Assembly (NCBI RefSeq): GCF_030384665.1
Contig: NC_083675.1
Span: 1 to 64,000, forward strand
Reading direction: 5' to 3'
Length of the DNA: 64,000 nucleotides
DNA from: Lodderomyces elongisporus
Lineage: Eukaryota; Ascomycota; Pichiomycetes; Serinales; Debaryomycetaceae
Below are positions 1 through 8,519 of the stretch, piece by piece. The notes under the pieces are model-generated. The model was not told the origin of the DNA. It did no database searches and was given only the letters and a program-made list of their open reading frames with translations. The stretch's first letter is position 1. Each line of letters begins with the position of its first letter. Both the position numbers and the translations under genes were made by a program.

Positions 1-447
1 TGTTTCAAGTGCATCCTTACACCGAGTTTCAAGTGCATCCTTACACCGAGTTTCAAGTGCATCCTTACACCGAGTTTCAAGTGCATCCTTACACCGAGTT
101 TCAAGTGCATCCTTACACCGAGTTTCAAGTGCATCCTTACACCGAGTTTCAAGTGCATCCTTACACCGAGTTTCAAGTGCATCCTTACACCGAGTTTCAA
201 GTGCATCCTTACACCGAGTTTCAAGTGCATCCTTACACCGAGTTTCAAGTGCATCCTTACACCGAGTTTCAAGTGCATCCTTACACCGAGTTTCAAGTGC
301 ATCCTTACACCGAGTTTCAAGTGCATCCTTACACCGAGTTTCAAGTGCATCCTTACACCGAGTTTCAAGTGCATCCTTACACCGAGTTGCAAGTGCATCC
401 TTACACCGAGTTGCAAGTGCATCCTTACACCGAGTTTCAAGTGCATC
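1..447 (-). repeat. Telomeric repeat array, 24-bp unit, ~18.5 copies
   Basis: The first 447 bases are a head-to-tail array of a 24-bp unit. On the minus (G-rich) strand one unit is GGTGTAAGGATG followed by CACTTGAAACTC. The core GGTGTA(A/C)GGATG is shared with the 23-bp Candida albicans and 25-bp Kluyveromyces lactis telomere repeats (recalled from family knowledge). The C-rich strand runs 5'-3' inward from base 1, the orientation expected at a left chromosome end. Copies are identical except two near the inner edge (about 389 and 413) that have TTG where the others have TTT, and base 1 departs from the unit. All frames lacking stops here are open only because 24 is a multiple of 3, so the 152-codon reading frame is not a gene. 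Strongly supported as telomere; exact terminal length is unknown because the window is cut. Confidence 0.93.
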
Positions 448-1394
448 TACTATTTATCAACCATTAAAGTCTATAATCAAGTGAAGCAATCCATATATCC
501 CTTGACGTTTACTTGTTTCTTTCATGATATCCTTATTTTTACCTTTACTTCATGATCCTTATGATGATGTAGTCTTTAAATTTTTGTTTGCAAACAGAAT
601 CAATTTTTGCAGTTCTGTTGATACTGTCATATTTTTTGCTCATTTTTAAGTCAAACTAGTTCACGCATTATTAATTTTTCTCACAACTTTGTACAATGAT
701 TACCCTCTTCCATTCATCATCTAGTCATGTCGAAGACAATTTCGGTTATTTGATCAATTCCATATGTTTTAACAATTTATGTCAGCATTTCAACCCCTTC
801 CTGTGGTTACTCAAACACGCTGCTTTGGATTTACTATTAGCACTTCTAAAACTACTGTGCCGAGTTCAAAGACAGTATCACGTGATCTGTGAACATCCAT
901 CACAATTCTCTCCATCAATACTTTCTTGTCTCCATAGATGAATTCGACCAGGATTTTGTTAAGGATAAGATCTACAATTTTCTTTTAGACCCCCTTTGGT
1001 AAGAATAACTTTTAGATATTTAGAGAATGAGACTTATGTAATCACAATACGTATACCAATTATTTTAGATCTTGCTTTTTGTTTTTCCTTAGATGCGAGC
1101 TCATCAGCATGCTTCCATGGTATTCTCAGACTAAAGCACATCAAACTCTGATTGGTCAAAGTGCAACTCACAAATAGCGGACATCATGTAAATAGTATCC
1201 CACTACTTGCAGAAAATTCAAGCAAAACCTGGTATAATACACGGCAACTTCCACTTTAACACTACAATGTTGTCCTTCAAAACAACCGAAAAGTCATTCT
1301 ACAAATCCAAAGTCGTTTCAATATTGTTAGTCATTTAGTCCACTTCTCGTAGTCATTTCTGTATATTGATAAACATATAAACACAACCCTCGGA
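448..1394. other. Subtelomeric spacer without a convincing gene
   Basis: About 950 bp lie between the last telomere repeat and RPC11. It is AT-rich and has no repeat family or transposon that I can recognise. A plus-strand ATG frame of 81 codons (696-941) has no recognisable domain. On the minus strand 984-811 is a stop-bounded 57-codon frame without ATG whose translation looks protein-like. A CACGTG palindrome sits near 881. Nothing here is supported as a functional gene. Confidence 0.6.
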
Positions 1395-1730
1395 TCAGTT
1401 CTCCTTCCATCGGTGTCCACACTTGACACACTTGTAAAATGTAGTCATGGGCTCATCGGCAGATCTTATTTGAAGTTGGAAAAAGTACGCCTTGGTGCCT
1501 CCACATGAATCTATCGGACACTGTGTCGTGGTTTGGTCCACATTGTCCCAAGTTCCCTCTCCTCCCAAAACATCGTCCACTTCCTTTCTGTTTAGTAGTT
1601 TTCTGTCGTATATCTGAAGACCGGTGATTTTAAATTCATAGGGACACGTCGAGCAGTAGAACCGGTTGATGTTATCGTCACCTGCCGAGATCAAAAGCAT
1701 ATTCAGACAATGCGGGCAAAATGTAAGCAT
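1395..1730 (-). CDS. RPC11: RNA polymerase III subunit C11 (Rpc11)
   Basis: This 111-residue protein is the small Pol III subunit needed for transcript cleavage, termination and reinitiation. It has two zinc ribbons. The N-terminal one has CPHC near residue 5 and CSTC near residue 27. The C-terminal TFIIS-like ribbon has CPIDSC near residue 70 and CVKCGHRW at the end. Length matches yeast Rpc11 (110 residues), which is essential. The ATG at 1730 opens with the typical MLTFCPHC. It is divergent from ORC2, sharing a ~257-bp promoter, and is the first gene in from the telomere. An alternative would be Rpa12 or Rpb9, but the length and N-terminus fit C11 better. Confidence 0.95.
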   Translation of the reverse strand: MLTFCPHCLNMLLISAGDDNINRFYCSTCPYEFKITGLQIYDRKLLNRKEVDDVLGGEGTWDNVDQTTTQCPIDSCGGTKAYFFQLQIRSADEPMTTFYKCVKCGHRWKEN

Positions 1731-1949
1731 CTTAGAAATGTATGTATGTTAAGCGCTTGGTGGTTGTGGTTGTGGTAGTGGTAGTGGTAGTGTGGGTGAG
1801 ATGATATTATTTGGTGGTGGCACTTGATGTAGATACCAGCTCTAGATGTTCCTTTTTCGTTTCTATCGCGAGATGCAATCTCGTTTTCCAAAACCTTTTC
1901 AATGATGCGCGAAAATATTCAAAACAAAAAAAGCCTCGGAACCCACATA

Positions 1950-1957
1950 AACCCTAA
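1950..1957 (+). promoter_or_regulatory. Tbf1-type AACCCTAA motif in the RPC11/ORC2 promoter
   Basis: AACCCTAA lies 31 bp upstream of the ORC2 ATG, in the divergent RPC11/ORC2 promoter. It matches the core recognised by Tbf1 in budding yeasts. Only the motif is seen; binding is inferred. Confidence 0.3.
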
Positions 1958-1987
1958 AAAAAGGGAATACTCTCTGCTCCACAACAA

Positions 1988-4057
1988 ATGTCGATCAGCC
2001 CACTCAGATCACCTTCGAAAAAGACAAGAGAAATAATCAATGTTGATTTGCGACGATTCAGTGCAACGAGCTTGTCTCCAGTAAAGACAACGCCCAATGG
2101 ACGGTCCGGATTGAGGTCGCCGGAGAAAAGACTGATTATCGACTTGGACCAATCAGCAAAGAAACGGGCAAAACGCACCTTGTACAGCAGATTGATGCAA
2201 GAGTATGAAGACTCGAGTGAAAATGAATTGGCCGGTCAAGAACTCAAACTTGCAGAAAAGATTCTTGACGAGTATAACGTCAACTATGGGAGCGACGTCG
2301 AGTTAGAAATCGATGAATCCGAGTCGAAACCGACAAGACGACGAAGACAGAAACGTACTCCAAAAGCAAAAAGCAAGGTTGAACATTTTCTGGAAGACAG
2401 CATGGACTCTGACTTGGATGTCGACTACGAAGCAGAAAAGGAGATAAAGAAAACTGAAGCAAAGCCAAGGGCATTTAAGCGTCGAAGAAAGCCCGAGGTA
2501 TTAAACAAGGTGAAAAGCATCTTTCAACAAGACGATGACATGTTTGGTCTGCTGCAGTCGTTAAAGGCTTCTTCATCGTCACCAGCACCAGCATTTGCAC
2601 CGGTATCTGAACCAGCATCTACACCAGCATTTGAATCAACATCTGCATTGGAACCTGCATCAGAGTCGAATCCTCCATCTCAATCACGATTGCAATCACC
2701 AAAGAGAAAACCCGCAAAACCCACCAGTTCATTTGCCGAGACACTACTCCAATCAAATCAGTATACAAACAACATAATCAGTGGAGTCAAAAATGGCGAC
2801 GAGAAAACTAAAACTGAGGCAAAATTTGAACCACTCCCACTTCCCAAGTTGGACACAGACGGCCACATCGCCGATGAAGAGTACCTCATAAAATACATGA
2901 ATGGACAGGACCCCTCGAAAACAAATTACGAAAGATTAGTTGACGAGCAAGCATTCTCGTTGGAAGGACCCGAAGGTTACTTTGAACAACTACATGCCAG
3001 GTTCAGATCCAACACCAAATCATTGAGCTCGTCTGCACCTTTAGTCACCAGAGATGAGTTTCGAAAGGCAATCCAATTGGGCGACCTGCTCTTGCACGAG
3101 TCTAAACAAGCTCTTAAGAAAGTTCACAAATCCCTTTACCACCAATGGTGCTTTGAGCTTTCGCAAGGTTTCAATATCAATTTCTTTGGTGTTGGCTCCA
3201 AGATCAACATCATCAATGACTTTGCTGAAAACTATTTTATAGATTGGTGGAACGATGTCTATACAGGCAAAACTCCTCCCCAAATCCTCGTTGTCAATGG
3301 CTACAACCCAAATGTCGATTTCAAGTCCATTGTTTTGCAAATAGCTGATATCCTTGTTCGAGAAGAAACTGCAAAGCTTCCCAAACACATTTCCGAAACA
3401 GTTCCTTTCCTCGTTGATTACATGAAAAACCAAAAGTTGACTATGCCAAAACTAGTGTTGATTGTACACAGTATAGACGGAGAGGCGTTGAGACTGGATA
3501 AGATCCAAGGGCTTTTTGCGCAACTAATCAGCATCCCCGAGATTTGGGCAATCACGTCAACGGATCACGTGAATGCGCCACTATTGTGGGATCTGTCAAA
3601 GTCCAAGAACCTGAACTTGATCTGGCACGATATGACAACTTATGAAGGCTACACTTCAGAGCTTTCGTTCAAGGATATTCTTGGCTTAGGAAAATCCAAA
3701 AAGTTTGTTGGTAGTCTTGGTGCCAAGTTTGTGCTTGGCTCATTAACTGAAAACCACCGCACATTATACCGCAAGCTTATGGAGAGTCAGTTGAACAAGA
3801 TGAAACCCGTCGCTGATGTGAGAGGTGTGGGTCTCAAGGGAGTTGTAAAGTACGCTACGGAGCTCAGAGAGTTGCTCAGGGAGTGTCTTAGTGCATTCAT
3901 TGTAGCAAACGAGATTACGTTTAGAACAATGATGAAGGAATACATTGACCACAAAATGTGTCAATTGGTCAAGGATGCAGCCGGGTTGGAGCTTTTGTTT
4001 ATCCCATTCACCTATGGAGAAATAGAAGAGCTTAGCAAGCAAGAATTTGAAACGTAA
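1988..4057 (+). CDS. ORC2: Origin recognition complex subunit 2 (Orc2)
   Basis: This 689-residue protein is one of the six ORC subunits that mark replication origins and load MCM. Residues 1-270 are disordered, with basic SPSKK-like N-terminal motifs, acidic stretches and an S/P/A/E-rich segment. The conserved ORC2 AAA-like core runs about 315-600 and includes the ILVVNGYNP and IWAITSTDHVNAPLLWD segments. The last ~90 residues form the winged-helix region ending FIPFTYGEIEEL. Yeast Orc2 is 620 residues, so this copy is slightly longer in its disordered head. The ATG at 1988 follows a pyrimidine-poor leader. CTG codons occur, for example near 2550, and would be serine in the CTG clade. It sits only ~1.5 kb from the telomere repeats. 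Confidence 0.95.
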   Translation: MSISPLRSPSKKTREIINVDLRRFSATSLSPVKTTPNGRSGLRSPEKRLIIDLDQSAKKRAKRTLYSRLMQEYEDSSENELAGQELKLAEKILDEYNVNYGSDVELEIDESESKPTRRRRQKRTPKAKSKVEHFLEDSMDSDLDVDYEAEKEIKKTEAKPRAFKRRRKPEVLNKVKSIFQQDDDMFGLLQSLKASSSSPAPAFAPVSEPASTPAFESTSALEPASESNPPSQSRLQSPKRKPAKPTSSFAETLLQSNQYTNNIISGVKNGDEKTKTEAKFEPLPLPKLDTDGHIADEEYLIKYMNGQDPSKTNYERLVDEQAFSLEGPEGYFEQLHARFRSNTKSLSSSAPLVTRDEFRKAIQLGDLLLHESKQALKKVHKSLYHQWCFELSQGFNINFFGVGSKINIINDFAENYFIDWWNDVYTGKTPPQILVVNGYNPNVDFKSIVLQIADILVREETAKLPKHISETVPFLVDYMKNQKLTMPKLVLIVHSIDGEALRLDKIQGLFAQLISIPEIWAITSTDHVNAPLLWDLSKSKNLNLIWHDMTTYEGYTSELSFKDILGLGKSKKFVGSLGAKFVLGSLTENHRTLYRKLMESQLNKMKPVADVRGVGLKGVVKYATELRELLRECLSAFIVANEITFRTMMKEYIDHKMCQLVKDAAGLELLFIPFTYGEIEELSKQEFET

Positions 4058-4468
4058 TGTGGAGGAGGAGGATGATGAAGATGATGATGATGAGGAGGAG
4101 GAGGATAAAGCTGAAGACAATGAAAGGTTATTGTATGTGTGTAAATTGTGTACTGGTATTATATAACTTGTATGGCGAATCAAAGTCTACTTGCGCGCAG
4201 TTCTTTAAGGTAAAAATAAAAAGAGCAAAAATGAAAAAAAAAAGACAAAAAGGAAAATACAAAATTAAACGTCTGGCGTGACTTACTTACACACTAGGAT
4301 CTAGCCATATAACATCCAAATTTTAGCAAGTTAAGTCGATCCAACCTGAATTAGATTTGATCAAGTACCAGTTAAATAAGTTTGCAATCGTTCATAAAGA
4401 TCTCAGCTTGCAATATCGCGAACTAGAGTTATCACATTTCATCACTGCAACCACATACAACCACGAAT
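4058..4468. other. ORC2-COX16 intergenic region
   Basis: The first part holds an imperfect purine-rich GAGGAGGATGATG run (4058-4110) just after the ORC2 stop. It keeps a 74-codon frame open, but the low-complexity, Met- and Arg-rich translation argues against a gene. The rest is the COX16 promoter; no clear TATA or site is seen. Confidence 0.5.
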
Positions 4469-4849
4469 ATGCCTAGTTTTGGAGTTCACACGTTTAGAGG
4501 CAAAAAGGAGCAAGAGGCATACAACAAGACTATTGCCGGAAAGTACGCAAAACTTGTAAAAAAAAACCACTTTTTATTCCTTGGCTTACCATTCATTCTT
4601 TCAATCGTGGCTGGTTCGCTATACTTGCAAAAATTCACCAGTATCAAGTGGGAGAAATACGACGACAAGTACCAGCAGTTGGGAGAAGAAGAAATGATGG
4701 ACTTGATTGAAAACAAGAGGAAATTCGACAAGAAGGACGACTACTATAGACTACAAGGCTTTTTGACCGACCACTTGGAGAAAGAGGTTAGTGATGATTA
4801 TGAGATTGTGAGAGTGCAACGAAAGAAAGAAGATGAACCAGTCTGGTGA
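4469..4849 (+). CDS. COX16: Cytochrome c oxidase assembly protein Cox16
   Basis: This 126-residue protein is a mitochondrial inner-membrane factor for Cox1/Cox2 insertion into complex IV. One membrane span is visible at about residues 36-52 (FLFLGLPFILSIVAGSLYL). It is followed by the conserved stretch rich in Lys and Asp, FTSIKWEKYD, and a charged intermembrane-space tail. Length is close to yeast Cox16 (118 residues). The start is the only ATG compatible with the conserved SFGVHTFRGKKEQEAYNKT head. It is tandem with the LYAR-type gene downstream. Confidence 0.93.
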   Translation: MPSFGVHTFRGKKEQEAYNKTIAGKYAKLVKKNHFLFLGLPFILSIVAGSLYLQKFTSIKWEKYDDKYQQLGEEEMMDLIENKRKFDKKDDYYRLQGFLTDHLEKEVSDDYEIVRVQRKKEDEPVW

Positions 4850-5222
4850 TGAATTTTGGGTTTTGTTATTACTGTTTTTACTTTTCTTCTTTTCTCTTTC
4901 GTTATGAAAAAAAAGAATCAATGGATCTTTACTGGATAGCAGGACCAGATTCATATCGCTGGGTCGTTTGTTTATGAAATTTAAGATGGATCGTGTTCTA
5001 CACCTCTTTTCCACCATTGCAGCATAAATCAGGGAATTTAAAAAAATTTAAAAAAATAAAAAATAAAAAAATATAATTTAAAAAATATTAAAAGATTAAA
5101 AGTAAAAAATAAAAAAGGAAGAATCAAAAAAGAAATGAAAAATAAGGACATCGCGCCAAAATTGAAAACTACAACAAAGACTTAACAAAGCCCATCGCTC
5201 TACTAAACACCAAAAATACACA
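4850..5222. other. AT-rich spacer upstream of the zinc-finger gene
   Basis: The spacer between two plus-strand genes holds a long A/T block (5035-5140) of repeated AAAAATA/TTTAAAAA. Near 5190 CCATCGCT gives GCGATGG on the other strand, close to the PAC element of ribosome-biogenesis promoters. No gene is seen. Confidence 0.5.
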
Positions 5223-5762
5223 ATGGTCTCATTTTCTTGTGAAGTCTGCAATGACACAGTGATCAAAAAGAAACTCAACCAGCACCAGCAGAGATGCTAC
5301 GGCGCGTACTTTACCTGTATTGATTGTTCAACCACATTTCAGGGAAACGACCACAATCAGCACACATCCTGTATTTCAGAGGCAGAGAAATATGAAAAGG
5401 GATTGTACAAGGGAAAGAAGGGAGAAAACAAGAAGGCAGATACTGCAAAGGCAAAACAAGCACCTAAAGTAGAAAAGAAGGAAGAGTCAAAGAAAGCAGC
5501 CAAGAAAGAACCAAAGGAAGAGCCAAAAGAAGAACCAAAGGCAGCACCAAAGGCAGCACCAAAGGAAAACACAAAAGCGTCTGCCAAAGCATCCAAGAGC
5601 AAATCGTCAAGCGCTGCTGACTCGCTCGCCCCACTTGTAAATAAATCACAAAATTTCTACAAAGTTTTAAAGAAAGCCTCCAAGGACGACTCAAAGGCTT
5701 TGAAACAGCTTTTAAAGAATTTGACAGTTGCCAATGTTGACGGAAAGTTGGTAATTAGTTAG
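5223..5762 (+). CDS. LYAR-type C2HC zinc-finger protein
   Basis: The 179-residue protein opens with a zf-LYAR domain. CEVC sits near residue 7, then HQQRC, CIDC and a final H/C pair within the first 60 residues, followed by the conserved SEAEKYEKGLYKG. Residues 65-125 are a K/E/P/A low-complexity tail, and the last 45 residues form a helical lysine-rich end. The family includes nucleolar human LYAR and the small yeast protein YCR087C-A. A nucleolar or nucleic-acid-binding role is inferred from family only. The near-PAC GCGATGG just upstream fits ribosome biogenesis control. Confidence 0.85.
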   Translation: MVSFSCEVCNDTVIKKKLNQHQQRCYGAYFTCIDCSTTFQGNDHNQHTSCISEAEKYEKGLYKGKKGENKKADTAKAKQAPKVEKKEESKKAAKKEPKEEPKEEPKAAPKAAPKENTKASAKASKSKSSSAADSLAPLVNKSQNFYKVLKKASKDDSKALKQLLKNLTVANVDGKLVIS

Positions 5763-5874
5763 CAGAGTATTTTTTTTAGAAAGAAAACAATAAATCAATA
5801 GATCTTTAACCCTGTGACTTCACTCTAATTGACTTTTATTTATATATATATATATATATAGTTCTTAACTTAAG
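5763..5874. repeat. Short convergent spacer with (TA)n tract
   Basis: The 112-bp gap between the converging LYAR-type gene and CSM1 contains a (TA)n run at 5840-5860. It probably supplies the 3' ends of both transcripts. Confidence 0.5.
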
Positions 5875-6612
5875 CTATTTTCTATTTAAAGCTTTGTTGA
5901 CTTTTCCATAAAACTGCGCTAGCGTGTTGAAAGGGAACGATAAATATTCACATAGATAATCCGGTAGAACCTTTACCAAGTTCTTTTGGTTTGCTTTATA
6001 TGCCGAGTCTCTTGTGCCATCGTCTTCCAAAAACGTCGGTACATAGTTGATCTGCGACGAGTCGACTTTGGACAATATAAGCAGGTACTCAATAAACAAC
6101 TCCTTATTGGAAGACGTCTGTTTGATATCAAAAGTATACCGCGTTGGCGACTCTTCGAAGTTGGTAACTTTGATCCCCGTGAGTAACTCCAAAAGGTCTA
6201 GTGTGAAACATATATGCTCCCTCTCCTTTTCGAAATCGTCTTGCTTGATCTTTTTCTTCCTAATCGGCGATGTGAATTCAGCATTGCTGGAGGACTCCGA
6301 CAATCGCTGTGTCAACCTCTCATTCTCTTCTCGTAGTTCTTGAATTAGTAGGTGATCTTGTGACATCTGCTCCTCGGCCAAATCCTTATACTTGTTGTGA
6401 ATTATATCGGCATTGGTATGTACATTTTCATTGACCAAATCGATAAGCGTTCCAATATCTGTTGTTGAAATCACGTCTTCCGTAAGTATAGTAGGTGATT
6501 TGCTTGAGCCTGGTCTCGAACCAGCACTAGTGGGCTTCTTGACTTTACTTTTGCTCAATTCGGAAACGGCATCCTTGACACTGTCTTTAGCTTTAGATTT
6601 CTTAGGTGGCAT
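5875..6612 (-). CDS. CSM1: Monopolin subunit Csm1
   Basis: This 245-residue protein is the Csm1/Pcs1 component of monopolin, which clamps sister kinetochores in meiosis I and acts in rDNA organisation. Residues 1-45 are basic and disordered (MPPKKSK). A parallel coiled coil spans roughly 60-110. The conserved globular kinetochore-binding domain occupies 130-245 and includes FDIKQTSSNKELFIEYLL and LPDYLCEYLSFPFNTLAQFYGKVNKAL. Length is somewhat greater than yeast Csm1 (190) because of the head. It is divergent from RTT103. Confidence 0.88.
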   Translation of the reverse strand: MPPKKSKAKDSVKDAVSELSKSKVKKPTSAGSRPGSSKSPTILTEDVISTTDIGTLIDLVNENVHTNADIIHNKYKDLAEEQMSQDHLLIQELREENERLTQRLSESSSNAEFTSPIRKKKIKQDDFEKEREHICFTLDLLELLTGIKVTNFEESPTRYTFDIKQTSSNKELFIEYLLILSKVDSSQINYVPTFLEDDGTRDSAYKANQKNLVKVLPDYLCEYLSFPFNTLAQFYGKVNKALNRK

Positions 6613-7116
6613 TATAGAGGAAGTTGTATGATTTCTTCTGTTCTATCTTGTTTCGGTATGATTTGGTATGGTATTGTATAACTTGGTTAATTTTATTTTA
6701 TTTGTCTTTGTCTTTGTCTATGCAAATGTCTATGTTTGGTTTCGTATATTTAATATAAATATAATTGTCTATATCTTTCCAGGTAATCTACCTTTATTTG
6801 TTGTGGGTTTTTTATTTTTTCCTTTTCTTAGTCTTGGTGAAACCAAAACATCTCTCCAGAACAAAAATCGCAGACTCGCAGCATTCTCTCCAGATACTCT
6901 CCAAAAACTCCTCAAAATCAGACCGGCAGAAACAATAAACGCATCTTTGGTTTTTTTTTTCTCAACCTCACTTTGAGATTCACTCTTTCCTCCACACACA
7001 CACACACACACAGACACACTTACATACATATTTGTCGAAATCCTGTCAGACTTCCCTTCAAATTTGATCGCAGTTGGATCTCCATTTTATCATAGCTAGA
7101 TTTACCCCTTTCCAAA
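6613..7116. promoter_or_regulatory. Divergent CSM1/RTT103 promoter region
   Basis: This 504-bp region serves two divergent genes. It holds a repeated GGTATG series near 6655-6672, TTTGTCTTTGTCTTTG near 6700, a poly-T run at 6951-6960 and a (CA)n run at 6993-7012. No RNA gene or start-deciding motif is seen. Confidence 0.5.
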
Positions 7117-8424
7117 ATGTCTCTCAAATCGTCATTTTCATCTAAGCTAGAAGCGATCAACGAGACACAGGAGTCCATCACCTCTTTGTCAAAGTTCATG
7201 CTTGCCAATGTTCTGGCATCGGAGGAATTGGTAGACATCTGGAAGTCACAACTCACACGTACCTCATCGGATAGTAAAAAATTACTTTTGATATACCTTT
7301 GCAACGATGTAGTGCAACAAGCCAAGCGTCTGAATAGGGTGCAATATATTCAGAGCTTCAGCAAGATTCTACCGAACGTGGTCAGCCCTGTGTATGCCCA
7401 AGTAGATCCAAAAATCAAAGCCAAGATCGATCGAGTTGTTTCAGTTTGGGAACAGCGACAAGTGTTTTCTACATACTACCTTGATGATTTGAGAAAGGCA
7501 TTCAAATCTGCAAAGCCACTAGCAGCACCAGTATCGACATCCAGTACCACGGCGGCTTCGACTTCGACTTCGACCTCGAGCAATCAGCCAATAGTGAACC
7601 TCGAGTTGAAAGTCATCAATGACCTTCTCCAACATGTGGAGCAACTTACAAATATCAGTCAAGGAAACCTTACGCAATTGGGAATACAGTCCAAGACATA
7701 TCTCAACTTGAATGCAGACAATTTGCCCAAGACGCAAATTCATCTTAATAAGCTCAACGTTTTGGAGAAGCTTAGCAAGGTTTCAATCAAGAATATCGAG
7801 GAAATTAAGCAGACCAGAGAGAGTATTATTTCGAATATAGAGTCGTTGGCATCCGTCATAACGGAAGGTATTAGGGCAGATGAGACAAAAATTGCGGTAA
7901 TCAAGGACAAGATGGAGAAGATCAAGGAAGTGCGAGCGAAACTAAAAAGCGAGGCTGGCGAGCAGGAGGAAAAATTCAAAGGCGGAGATGGAGCTGCAAA
8001 TGATAAAGGAAGTGGCAGGGATGCAAATGCCGATGACAACAACAACAACAACAACAATAATAATTCTAATAGTGAAGATGAGGATGAGTTGCCCAAATAC
8101 GAAGACGAGGAAGACTCTGAAAATGAGCCAGAATTAAAGAAACGGAAGACGTCGCCTAGTCCATCTGGAGGATCAACTCCTAGAAAAGTTGCATTTGCTG
8201 AAGATATTGAGGTGAATGAGTTTGAACAGCAAGACAGTGAGGAAGAAGAGGAAGAAGAGGAAGAAGAAGAGGAGAAGGAGGAGGAAGAAGAACAAGAAGA
8301 AGAAAAGACGCTGGAAGATATAGACAACTATAATGAAAATGGCAACGATAACAATACCAGTACCTCACTGTCGACCGAGGAGACTAGCTCGGAAGTCATG
8401 GATTTGCTTCTGCATCTCACATAA
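7117..8424 (+). CDS. RTT103: CID-domain termination factor Rtt103
   Basis: This 435-residue protein binds Ser2-phosphorylated Pol II CTD and recruits the Rat1 exonuclease for termination. The CTD-interacting domain spans about residues 1-135, with LSKFMLANVLASEELVDIWKSQL and LIYLCNDVVQQAKR. A coiled region covers about 165-290, including the segment that precedes REVRAKLKSEAGE. The C-terminal third is low complexity: a poly-Asn run near 308-317 and a long poly-Glu tract near 375-398. Length is close to yeast Rtt103 (409). Its target, the RPB1 CTD, is encoded at 15.3-20.5 kb in this window. Confidence 0.93.
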   Translation: MSLKSSFSSKLEAINETQESITSLSKFMLANVLASEELVDIWKSQLTRTSSDSKKLLLIYLCNDVVQQAKRLNRVQYIQSFSKILPNVVSPVYAQVDPKIKAKIDRVVSVWEQRQVFSTYYLDDLRKAFKSAKPLAAPVSTSSTTAASTSTSTSSNQPIVNLELKVINDLLQHVEQLTNISQGNLTQLGIQSKTYLNLNADNLPKTQIHLNKLNVLEKLSKVSIKNIEEIKQTRESIISNIESLASVITEGIRADETKIAVIKDKMEKIKEVRAKLKSEAGEQEEKFKGGDGAANDKGSGRDANADDNNNNNNNNNSNSEDEDELPKYEDEEDSENEPELKKRKTSPSPSGGSTPRKVAFAEDIEVNEFEQQDSEEEEEEEEEEEEKEEEEEQEEEKTLEDIDNYNENGNDNNTSTSLSTEETSSEVMDLLLHLT

Positions 8425-8500
8425 TATCTATATATACACCTATATATATATCTATATATACACCTATATATACACCTATATAAACATATAATAATTTTTG
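8425..8500. repeat. Imperfect CTATATATACAC minisatellite
   Basis: About five imperfect copies of a 12-14-bp CTATATATACACC unit fill the gap between the convergent RTT103 and HMI1 genes. It is likely the shared 3'-end region. Confidence 0.6.
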
Positions 8501-8519
8501 TTTTTTTTCATTCTAAAAT

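Noticed and set aside
9..467. 152-codon frame of HPYTEFQV octapeptide repeats, looking like a surface protein
   Set aside because: It lies on the telomere array; 24-bp period keeps several frames open on both strands, and it starts at GTG. The DNA is near-identical without synonymous drift.
4057..4281. 74-codon frame after ORC2
   Set aside because: It is a Met/Arg/Lys run from a purine repeat in the 3' region, with no domain.
7740..8327. 195-codon Ser-rich frame opposite RTT103
   Set aside because: It is the complement of the GAA/GAG-rich acidic tail of RTT103.
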